A stretch of 64,000 nucleotides of DNA from Pedobacter sp. KBW06 (GCF_003852525.1 NZ_QAJL01000005.1:594853-658852); one strand, 5' to 3'; positions 42,802 through 52,296 are shown, counted from the stretch's first letter. Notes: generated by a model from the sequence alone, not told the origin. Numbers and translations: made by a program.

Positions 42802-43659
42802 ATGGTAAGAGTAAGTGATTTGCTTTATGGAAATGTAGAACTGCCTGCAGTTTTTGAAGATTTGTTGGCTACTGCGGCGATGAAGCGGCTAGCCGGAATT
42901 CACCAGAGCGGGGCCATATTTTTAGTAAACCCTGATTTAAGCCATTCCCGTCTGGAGCACTCTATTGGCGTGATGCTGCTCATCCGCAAGCTTGGAGGTA
43001 CGGAACTGGAGCAGATTGCCGGATTGCTGCACGATGCTTCCCATACGGCCTTTTCACATGTAGGGGATTATGTATTTCAAAACAGGGAGGAGAACTATCA
43101 TGAAGAAATGTTTGCCGAGATCCTGATGAATTCAGATATACCTGCGGTACTGGTTAAACATGGTTATCACCTGGACCAGGTCCTTGACGGATCTTTTCCT
43201 ATTCTGGAGCAGCCCTTACCTCATTTATGTGCAGACCGGCTGGATTATACTTTAAGGGATGCTTTGCATGCGGGATTGATCAACCGGCCGGCAGCAAAAC
43301 TCTTTTTGGAGCACATCAGGATTCATGAGGGTAAACTCGTGGTAACGGATGTGGAGCAGGTAGATTGGATCAACCAGCTTTTTGAGCGCTTAAATCAGGA
43401 GATCTTTAACCTCCCGCTGCACCTTTATGCCAACCAGCAAATGGCGGTATTGATTCGTGACTTTCTAAAGAATGGTTTTCTAAATGAAGCGGACCTGTTT
43501 AAAGACGATACTTTTCTGCTGAATAAGATCCGGAGTATTGCTTTAGGATATGAGGCCGTAAAAGCCATTAAGCTTCAGAAAGGTTATCCTGCATTTTTAA
43601 AAAAGGGCTCCGGGTTAAAAACCAAACTCCGGAACCTGAAGGCGATATTGTCTATTTAA
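42802..43659 (+). CDS. HD domain-containing phosphohydrolase
   Basis: A 285-residue soluble HD-domain protein. Metal-binding residues are visible as the first His in NPDLSHSRLEHSIGVM, the HD pair in AGLLHDASHTAFSHVGDYVF and the later Asp in LCADRLDYTLRDAL. Related proteins are dNTP triphosphohydrolases or nucleotide phosphohydrolases of the SAMHD1/YdhJ type. Nothing in the context narrows the substrate. The stop overlaps the end of a convergent gene by 8 bases. Confidence 0.88.
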   Translation: MVRVSDLLYGNVELPAVFEDLLATAAMKRLAGIHQSGAIFLVNPDLSHSRLEHSIGVMLLIRKLGGTELEQIAGLLHDASHTAFSHVGDYVFQNREENYHEEMFAEILMNSDIPAVLVKHGYHLDQVLDGSFPILEQPLPHLCADRLDYTLRDALHAGLINRPAAKLFLEHIRIHEGKLVVTDVEQVDWINQLFERLNQEIFNLPLHLYANQQMAVLIRDFLKNGFLNEADLFKDDTFLLNKIRSIALGYEAVKAIKLQKGYPAFLKKGSGLKTKLRNLKAILSI

Positions 43660-44404
43660 CTTCTTTTTTCTTTCCGCCGAGGTTCACTACCGCACCTACG
43701 GTAAAGATGGAATTGCCTGCATTCATGAATTTGCGGCTCTTTAAGCCAAAATTACCGCTAGTGGTATATTGGAGTTGAACGGCATCGCTTAAACGCATCC
43801 TGGTGAAGAAAATGGGCTCTATGAACATGTTGTCTTCCTTAGGCTGAGCCACATTATTGCTTAGGAATGTATCCATCTTCACATGGCTGATCCGGAGTGC
43901 TGTTCCGTAATTTAAAGGAAAATTAGTTCCAAACAGGCGGAAGTTGCTGTTTTTCTTGGAGCTGTAATTTACCTGCAGGAAGGTCTTGGTATAGGTAAAT
44001 TCCTCTGCAATATTTTTGGTTAACACCTTATTGTCATCATATTCCCGGAAATTACGGTCAGTACTGCCACCACCATAGCCTACATACAACTCAATAATCC
44101 TGTTATTGTCCGGACCAAAAGTGTCAAAATATCCTCCGCCAATCTCTATGGATTTATTGCGGTAATCTTTTGTTGTTCTTTCTTTGTTCAAATAGGCACC
44201 GCTAAACAAGACGCCAAGGTGATTGGAAATTGCATAGGCACCATTGATGCTGGCATTCCCTCTGGGTGTAATGTGTGCTCCCCCGCTAAACTCTCCTTTT
44301 TGACTCAACATCGGTGTATTCGGAACGTTTGGCATGTATACGGAAGAACAGGAGCTGAATAAAATCAGCAGGAAAAAGAAAGGGTATATCAATGGTTTAT
44401 TCAT
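43652..44404 (-). CDS. Hypothetical lipoprotein, beta-rich
   Basis: A 250-residue lipoprotein with lipobox LFSSC (Cys19). The body alternates short strands with turns (GGAHITPRGNASINGAYAIS, SIEIGGGYFDTFG, IELYVGYGGGSTD), suggesting an outer-membrane-associated beta structure. No family name recognised. It is monocistronic by position. Confidence 0.72.
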   Translation of the reverse strand: MNKPLIYPFFFLLILFSSCSSVYMPNVPNTPMLSQKGEFSGGAHITPRGNASINGAYAISNHLGVLFSGAYLNKERTTKDYRNKSIEIGGGYFDTFGPDNNRIIELYVGYGGGSTDRNFREYDDNKVLTKNIAEEFTYTKTFLQVNYSSKKNSNFRLFGTNFPLNYGTALRISHVKMDTFLSNNVAQPKEDNMFIEPIFFTRMRLSDAVQLQYTTSGNFGLKSRKFMNAGNSIFTVGAVVNLGGKKKEVK

Positions 44405-44550
44405 AGCTGCAGATTCGTTAACAAAACAATAATCAAACGTGATTTTTGATGCTAAATTTTCTAAACATAGGAAATTACATACAAAAAACCTTCGTTAAAT
44501 GTGCTTTTACACTGGGAGTTAAGCTCCAGAAACCACAGATGAACGCCCAT

Positions 44551-44576
44551 AAAAAGCAGAGTAACAGCGCTGTTAC
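44551..44576 (-). terminator. Terminator-like palindrome after the ybbA-ybbP unit
   Basis: GTAACAGCGCTGTTAC at 44561-44576 is a perfect 16-bp palindrome immediately downstream of the DUF2784-like gene. On the minus strand it is followed after four bases by five U. It may be a terminator or a dyad operator. Confidence 0.5.
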
Positions 44577-44581
44577 CAAGT

Positions 44582-44971
44582 TCAGTTAGACTTCGCTTTC
44601 AGCTTTGATTTTTTACTGAAAAAATTTAGATAAACAGAGATGATGATCGATAAAAGAAAAGAACCAGCGGTAAGCGCATCAATCAGATTTGCATCAACTG
44701 ACTGTCCGATGATCTTGTCCGCATAATATTTAACGAATGAATTCGGTAGATTTTGTTCTCCAAGCTGCGCTTTTACCTGCCATTGCCAATCCGTTACCGG
44801 GCAATAGCCGATGCCGTACCAGATGCCCAGGATCAGCCAGCAAGCCAGGGTAACCGCGACCCCATATAAATGAAGTCTTCTGGTTGCCGGGAATGCCCAT
44901 GCAAAAAGGTTAAAACCAATAATCAGCAGGTGAACAAGGGTATATATAAAATCTAAAACATTCAGGCTCAT
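44582..44971 (-). CDS. DUF2784-like membrane protein
   Basis: A 129-residue protein with three to four helices (LDFIYTLVHLLIIGFNLFAW, YGVAVTLACWLILGIWYGIG, LIDALTAGSFLLSIIISVYL). The GIGYCPVTDWQWQVKAQLG segment resembles the CPLT motif of DUF2784. It directly abuts the end of the permease gene, so it is part of the ABC transporter operon. Function unknown; perhaps an accessory subunit. Confidence 0.7.
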   Translation of the reverse strand: MSLNVLDFIYTLVHLLIIGFNLFAWAFPATRRLHLYGVAVTLACWLILGIWYGIGYCPVTDWQWQVKAQLGEQNLPNSFVKYYADKIIGQSVDANLIDALTAGSFLLSIIISVYLNFFSKKSKLKAKSN

Positions 44972-47545
44972 TTACGCTTCTTTTCTTAAAATCTCCAATG
45001 GAGGATGGTTCAGTACACTCCTGCTGCTATAAATTCCTGTGATCATCACCAATAATGGGATGACGATGAAAAATACGATTAAAGGCAGGATATCCGGGGC
45101 AAAGGTAGCATTCAGGCTAAAAGCGGCAACTGCCCAGCTGGCTGCCAGTGCGAGAATGATTCCCGCTGCCGAAGCCAGGACGCCTAAAAACAAATATTCC
45201 AGTGCAGTGATGGTCAGGATTTGTTTTCTGTTCGCACCAAGGGTCCTCAATAAAACGCTCTCCCTCATTCGCTGGCCCTTACTGCTCATCACTGCGGACA
45301 AGAGTACAATCCAACCCGTGGCCATACTGAAACCGGCCATAAAACGAATCACAAAATTAATCTTAGTAAGCAGATCATTAAGTATTTGCAATATCATTCC
45401 TAAATTGATTATTGAGACATTCGGAAAGCTTTTCACTACTGCAACCTGAAAATCAGCAGATACTTTTTCTGTAGGCACATGGGTCATCAGGACATAGAAT
45501 TGTGGTGCCTGCTCCAGCACTCCTGTAGGGAACACCACCCTGAAATTAGGCTGTACCGTATTCCAGTCTACCATTCTTAAACTCCCGATTTCTGTGGGCA
45601 ATAATAATCCCTGCACATTGAAAACAATTTTATCGCCAACTTTCACATTGATCCTTTCGGCATAGCCTTTTTCCAAAGAGATCTTAACGGCTCTCCCTGC
45701 AGGTGTTGATCCTGTCCATTTTCCTTCCACCAGCTCTTCAGTTCCTCTCAAATCAGCCTGATAAGTTGCCCGGATTTCTCCTCTGAAGGCACGCAAAGCC
45801 GAGTTGCCACCTTTTTGCTGCAGACTATCCGCCCGGTCCAGTTCCTCCGCAGTTTTGCCGTTGATCTCTTCAATTCTCATCGTGACGATAGGCACCTGCC
45901 CCAGCACCGGTAATTTATACTGCCTGGTTAAACCCGCCAGCGCCTCTTTTTGACTGGTTTGAATGTCAAACAACACCATATTGGATTGTGATGAATCAGA
46001 TGAAAGGGAAACCTTGTTCAGCAGGACACCCTGCACCAGGTATAGCGTCACAATAAAAACAGTCGACAAACCTATCGACACTGTCAGCATTAAGGTCTGG
46101 TTATTGGGCCGGTAAAGATTTGCAAAACCTTGTCGCCATAAATAGTTCATCGTATCCGGAATAGACTTTTTCAATATCAGCATGAGCAGTTTTGAAAGTC
46201 CTGCGAGTAAAAGAAAAGCAATCAGGATCCCCATCATAAATACCAGTGCTTCTATCCATCCGTTCATTTGCAGGTACGTAAAGCCATAAACAAACAGCAC
46301 AATCACCCCATAAACCATCCATTTTAAAGGATCGCGCTTTGCGACAACCGAATCAAAAGAAGCCCTGATGGCATTTAAAGGAGAGATATTCCTCACCGAA
46401 AGTAAAGAAGGCAGGGCAAATAAAATCGAAATGATCAGTCCGATGGCCAGTCCCTGTGCGATGGCCATCCATGAAATCTGCATGCTGATGTCAATCGGGA
46501 TAAAATCCTGCAGTACTAAAGGCAAGACAAACTGCACCAGGGTTCCTAACACAGCGCCGGCGATGGCACCAATAAAACCGATCACCGCAATTTGGATCAG
46601 GTAAATGAGAAAGGCTTCTCCCGCATTTAAGCCCAGGCACCTTAAAGTAGCTATTGTGCCCAGTTTTTCTTTGATATACACATGAATTGCGCTTCCTACG
46701 CCAACGCATCCCAATAAAAGGGCAATAAAACCTGACAACGCCAGAAATTTATTCAGATTTCCAAAAGCCCTTCCGGTACTTGCTTTTTTAGTCGCCACTG
46801 TTTCATGGTCCAGTCCTTCTTTATTGAAAAGCCGCTGATGACGTTTCAGGTCCCGTTCTACAGCTGCAAGCCGGTCGTACTTATAAAAATAACGGTATTG
46901 GATTCTGCTGCCTACCTGGTTTAATCCTGTTTGTTCCAGATATCGAAGGGGAATATATACTACCGGGGTAACCGTGCTGGCAATTCCACTTTGTCCGGGA
47001 ACGCTTTCCAGGTTTCCGGCAATCGCAAAATGAACAGATCCGATTTTGATGGAATCTCCTACCGCTGCGTTAAACTGCAACATCAGTGTTTTATCTACCA
47101 AAGCATTTCTACCCTGTTTAAAAGTCTGGGCAGCAGTAACCGGACTGGTTTCTATTGTTCCATAAAAAGGATAATTTCCTTCCAGTGCCCTTACCTGAAT
47201 TAACCTGCTTCCTGCTCCTTTGATAAAATAGACCATAGAAACAAAGTTTCTTTCCCGGGCCCGTTGTTGCCCCAGGGTATCCAGTAAAGCAGCAACCGTT
47301 TCCTTCGGTGCCCTCCGGCTATCGATCACCAAATCTGCACCAGTCAGTTCTTTGGCCTGATTGTCAATGTCTCTTTGAAGGTTATCTCTGAAAGAATAAA
47401 CGGCCACCAATGCTGCAATTCCCAATACGATGGAAGAGATAAAAAGAAAAAGTCTGGATCTGTTTTTCCGGCTGTCTCTCCAGGCCATCTTTAACAGCCA
47501 GGCATAGTTTACCGGTCTTTTGATATCGAATTTATGATCAGGCAT
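44972..47545 (-). CDS. ABC transporter permease, YbbP/FtsX type
   Basis: An 857-residue permease. One N-terminal helix (RSRLFLFISSIVLGIAALVAV) is followed by an extracytoplasmic MacB-like domain, a helix block around residues 265-390, a central pair, a second extracytoplasmic part and a final FtsX block (VLLRTLGANRKQILTITALEYLFLG). This double-FtsX layout is that of E. coli YbbP, which with YbbA is linked to lipid or hydrophobic cargo handling. The start overlaps ybbA by 8 bases. Confidence 0.9.
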   Translation of the reverse strand: MPDHKFDIKRPVNYAWLLKMAWRDSRKNRSRLFLFISSIVLGIAALVAVYSFRDNLQRDIDNQAKELTGADLVIDSRRAPKETVAALLDTLGQQRARERNFVSMVYFIKGAGSRLIQVRALEGNYPFYGTIETSPVTAAQTFKQGRNALVDKTLMLQFNAAVGDSIKIGSVHFAIAGNLESVPGQSGIASTVTPVVYIPLRYLEQTGLNQVGSRIQYRYFYKYDRLAAVERDLKRHQRLFNKEGLDHETVATKKASTGRAFGNLNKFLALSGFIALLLGCVGVGSAIHVYIKEKLGTIATLRCLGLNAGEAFLIYLIQIAVIGFIGAIAGAVLGTLVQFVLPLVLQDFIPIDISMQISWMAIAQGLAIGLIISILFALPSLLSVRNISPLNAIRASFDSVVAKRDPLKWMVYGVIVLFVYGFTYLQMNGWIEALVFMMGILIAFLLLAGLSKLLMLILKKSIPDTMNYLWRQGFANLYRPNNQTLMLTVSIGLSTVFIVTLYLVQGVLLNKVSLSSDSSQSNMVLFDIQTSQKEALAGLTRQYKLPVLGQVPIVTMRIEEINGKTAEELDRADSLQQKGGNSALRAFRGEIRATYQADLRGTEELVEGKWTGSTPAGRAVKISLEKGYAERINVKVGDKIVFNVQGLLLPTEIGSLRMVDWNTVQPNFRVVFPTGVLEQAPQFYVLMTHVPTEKVSADFQVAVVKSFPNVSIINLGMILQILNDLLTKINFVIRFMAGFSMATGWIVLLSAVMSSKGQRMRESVLLRTLGANRKQILTITALEYLFLGVLASAAGIILALAASWAVAAFSLNATFAPDILPLIVFFIVIPLLVMITGIYSSRSVLNHPPLEILRKEA

Positions 47546-48227
47546 GGCTTAATTCTAAGTCTGAGATGATGACGCCACCTTTTAATTTGATCATTCTGTT
47601 GGTTTTCCCCGCAAGGTCCAGGTCGTGGGTAACGATCACCAGTGTGGTTCCGGCCTCCCTGTTCAGGTCGAACATGAGTTTGATGACCTTATCACTGGTC
47701 TCTGCATCCAGGTTTCCGGTGGGTTCATCTGCAAAAAGTATGGCCGGTTTATTTGAAAATGCACGTGCAAGGGATACCCGCTGCTGTTCTCCTCCGGAGA
47801 GTTGAACCGGATAATGTCCGGAACGATCGGCAAGACCAACCTTATCCAGCAAATCCATTGCATGGCTTTTAATGTTTTTCTCTCCCCTCAGCTCCAGCGG
47901 CACCATCACATTTTCTAATGCTGTTAAGGTGGGCAAGAGCTGGAAATTCTGAAAAATGAATCCTACATATTTATTTCTCACCGCCGCACGCTGATCCTCC
48001 GTTAACTGATCTAATGCCACCTGATTTAGTTCGACGCTACCTGAACTGGAACGGTCCAGTCCGGCGCAAAGCCCTAATAAAGTTGTTTTTCCGCTTCCTG
48101 AAGGTCCTGTAATGGAAACTGTTGATCCGGTTTGAATGGAAAAGCTAATGTTGTCCAGTACAGTGAGCTGATGCCCGGCATTTTGATAAATTTTACTTAC
48201 GTTTCGGATGTTAAGGATATTTTCCAC
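47538..48227 (-). CDS. ABC transporter ATP-binding protein, YbbA/LolD type
   Basis: A 229-residue ATPase of the LolD/MacB branch. Walker A is GPSGSGKTTLLG, the signature is LSGGEQQRVSLARA, Walker B is AILFADEPTGNLD and the switch His is in VIVTHD. Starts with a GTG at 48227; no ATG precedes it in frame. First gene of the transporter operon, divergent from the esterase gene, as in the E. coli ybbA-ybbP/tesA arrangement. Confidence 0.93.
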   Translation of the reverse strand: MENILNIRNVSKIYQNAGHQLTVLDNISFSIQTGSTVSITGPSGSGKTTLLGLCAGLDRSSSGSVELNQVALDQLTEDQRAAVRNKYVGFIFQNFQLLPTLTALENVMVPLELRGEKNIKSHAMDLLDKVGLADRSGHYPVQLSGGEQQRVSLARAFSNKPAILFADEPTGNLDAETSDKVIKLMFDLNREAGTTLVIVTHDLDLAGKTNRMIKLKGGVIISDLELSHA

Positions 48228-48301
48228 AGGCGGAGTTCTTTTTGTTTAAATATACACGCTATCGGCAATATTGACTATATTCAGACCCTTATTCAACACA
48301 T

Positions 48302-49009
48302 ATGTTACGTCATTATTTTGTAAGTTCTATCGTTTTAACAACGCTGTTTTCCATGGCATCCTTGTTTTCTTCCTGTGCCGGCGGACAAGGAAATGAGCAA
48401 TCCGGAAAAGAAAAAGCAGATTCAACGAAATCCACGGAAAAGAAAACCGATGATAAAGGCTTAAAGAAGATCCTGTTTTTTGGAACGAGCCTTACGGCAG
48501 GTTATGGCCTTGATGTGACGGAAGCTTTTCCCGCGCTGATCCATCATAAGATCGATTCCCTGAAATTGCCTTATAAAGTAGTTAATGCAGGATTAAGCGG
48601 GGAAACCTCAGCCGCAGGAAAAACAAGGATCGACTGGTTATTGAACCAGCCTTTTGACATCATGGTCCTGGAACTTGGGGCAAATGATGGATTAAGAGGC
48701 CTTCCGCTGGCTGAAACAAAAGAGAACCTTCAGCAAATCACCGATAAGGTGAAAAAGAAATACCCTCAGGTCAGGTTTGTACTTGCAGGAATGCAAATTC
48801 CACCGAGCATGGGCGCTGAGTATGCGCAGGAATTCAAATCTATTTTTCCGGCATTGGCAAAGAAAAACAATATGGTATTGATCCCTTTCCTGCTGCAGGG
48901 CGTTGGTGGTGTACCTAAACTCAACCAGAAAGACGGAATTCATCCGACAGTGGAAGGACAAAAAATTCTGGCCGACAATGTATGGGCCCAGCTAAAAGGG
49001 CTTTTGTAA
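48302..49009 (+). CDS. TesA-like SGNH esterase, lipoprotein
   Basis: A 235-residue GDSL/SGNH hydrolase with lipobox LFSSC (Cys24). Block I is LFFGTSLTAGYGLD with the catalytic Ser; the oxyanion residues are in NAGLSGETSA and VLELGANDGLRG; the Asp-His pair is DGIHPTVEG. TesA-like enzymes hydrolyse acyl thioesters, lysophospholipids and aryl esters. Its divergent placement from ybbA mirrors other phyla and suggests a shared lipid-related job. Unlike E. coli TesA it is apparently lipid-anchored. Confidence 0.9.
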   Translation: MLRHYFVSSIVLTTLFSMASLFSSCAGGQGNEQSGKEKADSTKSTEKKTDDKGLKKILFFGTSLTAGYGLDVTEAFPALIHHKIDSLKLPYKVVNAGLSGETSAAGKTRIDWLLNQPFDIMVLELGANDGLRGLPLAETKENLQQITDKVKKKYPQVRFVLAGMQIPPSMGAEYAQEFKSIFPALAKKNNMVLIPFLLQGVGGVPKLNQKDGIHPTVEGQKILADNVWAQLKGLL

Positions 49010-49037
49010 AGAAATCAGGGAATTCCAATAAAGAACT

Positions 49038-49862
49038 ATGAATACGGAGAACGAAAAGAATAAAGACTGGCGGGCGAAGCTCCATGAAATCATTTATGAA
49101 TCCAATACCTTTGCCGGAAAAGCTTTCGATGTAGCGCTGCTCATTGCTATTTTTGCCAGTATCCTCGTGGTGATGCTGGACAGCATTGAAAGTTATCACA
49201 GGCAATTCGGCTCGTTTTTTTCTGCGATTGAATGGACATTTACGGTGCTGTTTACCATAGAATATATACTTCGGCTTGTGATCATTAAACATCCGCTCAA
49301 TTATGTGAAAAGCCCGCTTGGCATCATTGATCTGCTCGCCCTGATTCCTTCCTATCTGAGCGTCATTTTTGTAGGTGCGCAGTCTTTGCTCGCTTTGCGT
49401 GCTTTAAGGCTATTGCGGATTTTCAGGATCTTTAAGTTAGGCCGGTTTCTTTCGGAAATGAAGTTCCTAACCGTGGCCATCAGTGGCAGCCTGCGCAAGA
49501 TCAGCATATTTATGCTCACTGTTCTTACGCTTGTGGTGATTCTGGGTTCTGTCATGTACCTGGTGGAGAACAGGGAAAACGGATTTTCCAGTATTCCCGA
49601 GAGCATTTACTGGGCCATTGTGACCATTACCACCGTTGGTTATGGAGACATCTCCCCTGTTACGCCTATGGGCAAGTTTGTGGCCTCATTCATGATGCTG
49701 ATCGGCTATGCGATCATTGCCGTCCCCACCGGAATTATCACCACCGAAATGGCTGCAGCAGCAAGAAATAAAGGATTCCACCATCAGGTATGTCCCGGAT
49801 GTGGACGTGAAGGCCATGATCAGGATGCTAAATTCTGTAAGTATTGCGCAACAAAGCTTTAA
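49038..49862 (+). CDS. Voltage-gated-type potassium channel with C-terminal zinc ribbon
   Basis: A 274-residue ion channel. Six helices are seen, with a basic S4-like segment (LRALRLLRIFRIFKLGRF) and the K+ selectivity filter TTVGYGD between S5 and S6. The end carries two CxxC pairs (CPGCGREGHDQDAKFCKYC), a compact zinc ribbon in the cytoplasm, an unusual addition that could sense metal or redox state. It follows the esterase gene by 28 bases. Confidence 0.9.
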   Translation: MNTENEKNKDWRAKLHEIIYESNTFAGKAFDVALLIAIFASILVVMLDSIESYHRQFGSFFSAIEWTFTVLFTIEYILRLVIIKHPLNYVKSPLGIIDLLALIPSYLSVIFVGAQSLLALRALRLLRIFRIFKLGRFLSEMKFLTVAISGSLRKISIFMLTVLTLVVILGSVMYLVENRENGFSSIPESIYWAIVTITTVGYGDISPVTPMGKFVASFMMLIGYAIIAVPTGIITTEMAAAARNKGFHHQVCPGCGREGHDQDAKFCKYCATKL

Positions 49863-49872
49863 GTGCTAAGTT

Positions 49873-50559
49873 TTAGAACTGAATCTCACTGAACCATTTT
49901 GCATAAATGGCATCATAGATTCCGTTTTCTCTCAGCATTTTCAGACCTGTATTGAATTGTTTTCTCAACTCCAGGTCCCCTTTTTTCATGGCAATGGCAT
50001 AATGGGAATCGGTATTGGGCAGGAACATGCCTATTTTCAGCTTGCTGTTATTCTGAAGAAAACCTCCCGCAATCGGCGAATCATCAACGAGCATATCGAT
50101 CTTTCCTGCCTGAAGCTTTCTATACAGTTCCTTATTGGTATCTGCATGAAACATGTTGTTATCAGGGAATTTGGTATGGACATGTCTTTCTGCTTCTGTT
50201 GCCGTTCTAACCCCAATGGTTTTGTTTTTAAAGTCTTTAAGCTCATCCAGTGCGCCTTCTGCAGGTACTACTGCACAAAGTCTGAAATGTAAATAAGGTT
50301 CTGTAAACTCAAGAATGTGCTTGCGTGAGGAAGTTACTGTTACTGCCGAACAAATCAGGTCTAATTCTCCTTTAAAAAGTTTCTCCAGGATCGTTTTCCA
50401 CAAAGAAACTTCGTAATGTATCTCAAAATCAAGGTGTTTAGCAATTTCACTTAATAAATCTACCTCAAATCCTTCAAATTTTTCAGAATTATAGTCCGAA
50501 TGCATGGGAAATGGTGCGGCAGAATCTAAACCGACTTTCAATACTCTCTTTGGGGCCAT
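49873..50559 (-). CDS. Family 3 solute-binding protein without signal peptide
   Basis: A 228-residue periplasmic-binding-protein fold of the amino-acid (SBP_bac_3) type, with FEGFEVDLLSEIAKHL, DLICSAVTVTSSRKHILEFTEPY and the hinge segment GVRTATEAERHV. Residues that hold an amino acid (Arg in TSSRK, Asp in MLVDDSP) appear kept. It begins MAPKRVLKVGLDSAAPFP, and no hydrophobic leader is found upstream in frame, so it is predicted cytoplasmic. No ABC permease is nearby. It converges on the potassium-channel gene with a 10-base gap. Confidence 0.82.
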   Translation of the reverse strand: MAPKRVLKVGLDSAAPFPMHSDYNSEKFEGFEVDLLSEIAKHLDFEIHYEVSLWKTILEKLFKGELDLICSAVTVTSSRKHILEFTEPYLHFRLCAVVPAEGALDELKDFKNKTIGVRTATEAERHVHTKFPDNNMFHADTNKELYRKLQAGKIDMLVDDSPIAGGFLQNNSKLKIGMFLPNTDSHYAIAMKKGDLELRKQFNTGLKMLRENGIYDAIYAKWFSEIQF

Positions 50560-50732
50560 AATTATTCCGGGATTAAGTGATTTGGCGCGGCTAATTTACG
50601 ACAGTAAAAGCAATTTGTTCCTATAATGAATGTAAAGAAGATATTTCTTACAGGAATTTAAGCAAAAACTTTACATGTTGGACAAAATAAATAAAATTAC
50701 ATCAATGAAATGAAAGGTTATAGCTAATTCTG

Positions 50733-50740
50733 TAACTTTG
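50733..50740 (+). promoter_or_regulatory. Bacteroidota -7 element upstream of map
   Basis: TAACTTTG is an exact TAnnTTTG box located 23 bases before the map start codon. No good TTTG is seen about 20 bases further upstream. Confidence 0.5.
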
Positions 50741-50763
50741 ATTGAAGAAATAAACGAGAAAAT

Positions 50764-51528
50764 ATGTCGATATCATCAGAAGCCGAGTTACTGGGTATCA
50801 GTAAAATAAGTGAAATTGTAGCCCTTGTTTTAAAGGAAATGAGGGAATATGCGGAGCCAGGAATGTCGGCTTTAGAGCTGGATAATTTTGGCGGAGCGCT
50901 GCTTCAGTCTAAAGGAGCAAAATCAGCACCGAGGTTGACTTACGGTTTTCCGGGATGGACCTGTATCAGCGTAAATAATGAAATTGCACATGGTATTCCT
51001 ACTGAGAATAAGGTCTTTAAAGAAGGTGACCTGATCAATATAGATGTATCTGCAGAGCTGGATGGCTTCTGGTCTGACAACGGAGGATCCTTCGTATTGG
51101 GACAGGATTTTTACAACCACGCCCCCTTGGTAGCAGCATCGAAAAGAATTTTAACAAAGGCACTTCAACATATTAAAGGAGGTGTAAAAATTTCTGAAAT
51201 TGGAAGAATCATAGAAACAGAAGCCAAAAAAGCAGGTTATATGGTGATTAAAAATCTTGCGGGACATGGTGTGGGCAGAAGCTTACATGAAGAACCGCAT
51301 CAGATCCTTAATTATTATGACCGCTTTAATCAGGAAAGATTCAAGAAAAATTCTGTAGTGGCGATTGAGACTTTTATTGCTACCCAGTCCAGCCTTGCAG
51401 TGGAACAAGCTGACGGATGGACATTCTTAGGAAATAAAGGTGGTTTTGTAGCTCAGCATGAGCATACGATTATGGTTACAGGTGGCGCTCCGGTGATCCT
51501 GACCTCGATGAATGAGATTTTTTCTTAA
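50764..51528 (+). CDS. map: Type I methionine aminopeptidase
   Basis: A 254-residue MetAP. The five metal ligands are recognisable: two Asp in NIDVSAELDGFWSDN, His in NLAGHGVGRSLHEEP, Glu in VVAIETFIA and Glu in AQHEHTIMV. It removes the initiator Met from nascent proteins. The gene stands alone rather than in a ribosomal-protein operon, so it is probably an additional, stand-alone map copy; that cannot be checked here. Strong terminator downstream. Confidence 0.93.
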   Translation: MSISSEAELLGISKISEIVALVLKEMREYAEPGMSALELDNFGGALLQSKGAKSAPRLTYGFPGWTCISVNNEIAHGIPTENKVFKEGDLINIDVSAELDGFWSDNGGSFVLGQDFYNHAPLVAASKRILTKALQHIKGGVKISEIGRIIETEAKKAGYMVIKNLAGHGVGRSLHEEPHQILNYYDRFNQERFKKNSVVAIETFIATQSSLAVEQADGWTFLGNKGGFVAQHEHTIMVTGGAPVILTSMNEIFS

Positions 51529-51534
51529 CTAACT

Positions 51535-51582
51535 GTATGAGGTCTGGAGAAAACCAGACCTCATACAATATGTCTTATTTTT
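51535..51582 (+). terminator. Intrinsic terminator of map
   Basis: GTATGAGGTCTGG (51535-51547) pairs perfectly over 13 bp with 51554-51566, followed after some bases by five T (51578-51582). It begins 7 bases after the map stop codon. Confidence 0.8.
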
Positions 51583-51609
51583 CAGGAAAATGTGGTCATT
51601 TAAGCGCCC

Positions 51610-52296
51610 TTAGTTTACAGAAAATACAGCGAGTTCAGATTCAGAAGTATTTCCTTTGGTATCCCGGGTCAGTACCCGCCAGTAATATTTCGTTTTAGAG
51701 GTCACAAAAACATTCTCTAAACGCATCTCTGTCACTCCTTTATATAACAAAGGTGGATTTGCAACGGTCCCAAAGTAGACATCATAGTTCAAAATATCAT
51801 TATCAGTATCACTTCCCTTCCAATTTAGTGTTATTTTACCATTCAGCGCGTTCAGCTGACCGCTGGCCGGAGTTAATCCGTCTGCAGGAAATGGCGCATA
51901 AGAAAGAATTCCATCTCCGGAATTATAAAATTTCCAGCTCTCACTTTGTGTAGTCCTGTTACCGGAGGCTGATTTGGATACGACAAACCAGGAATAAGGC
52001 GTATTTTTTAGCAGGGAGACTGAGGCTTCAGTTGCAGGTACCGATTTGGTATCAGAGAGTCCGGTCAGCAGGTTTTTAATAACAAGATCATAGCTCCCGG
52101 TATTCACCGCGTTATTCCACTTAAATACGACTGTACTCTGCGCCGAAGATGTTTCTGTTCCTGTAATACACAAGGCATTTTGTTCCGGGAAAACCAACAA
52201 TGCTTTTCCCGGCTCCAGAACAGGACCATCTGTCTTTTTCTTGCTACATCCTGTCAGCAGGAAACAGGCAATGATGATATAGATAAAGTTTCTCAT
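51610..52296 (-). CDS. Hypothetical lipoprotein with fibronectin-type repeats
   Basis: A 228-residue lipoprotein with lipobox LLTGC (Cys17). Two beta-sandwich units resembling fibronectin type III are suggested by STVVFKWNNAVNTGSYDLVI and KITLNWKGSDTDNDILNYDV, each followed by a YSWFVV or YYWRVLT strand. It overlaps the stop of the giant T9SS protein by 4 bases, so it is co-expressed and may sit at the surface with it. Confidence 0.8.
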   Translation of the reverse strand: MRNFIYIIIACFLLTGCSKKKTDGPVLEPGKALLVFPEQNALCITGTETSSAQSTVVFKWNNAVNTGSYDLVIKNLLTGLSDTKSVPATEASVSLLKNTPYSWFVVSKSASGNRTTQSESWKFYNSGDGILSYAPFPADGLTPASGQLNALNGKITLNWKGSDTDNDILNYDVYFGTVANPPLLYKGVTEMRLENVFVTSKTKYYWRVLTRDTKGNTSESELAVFSVN

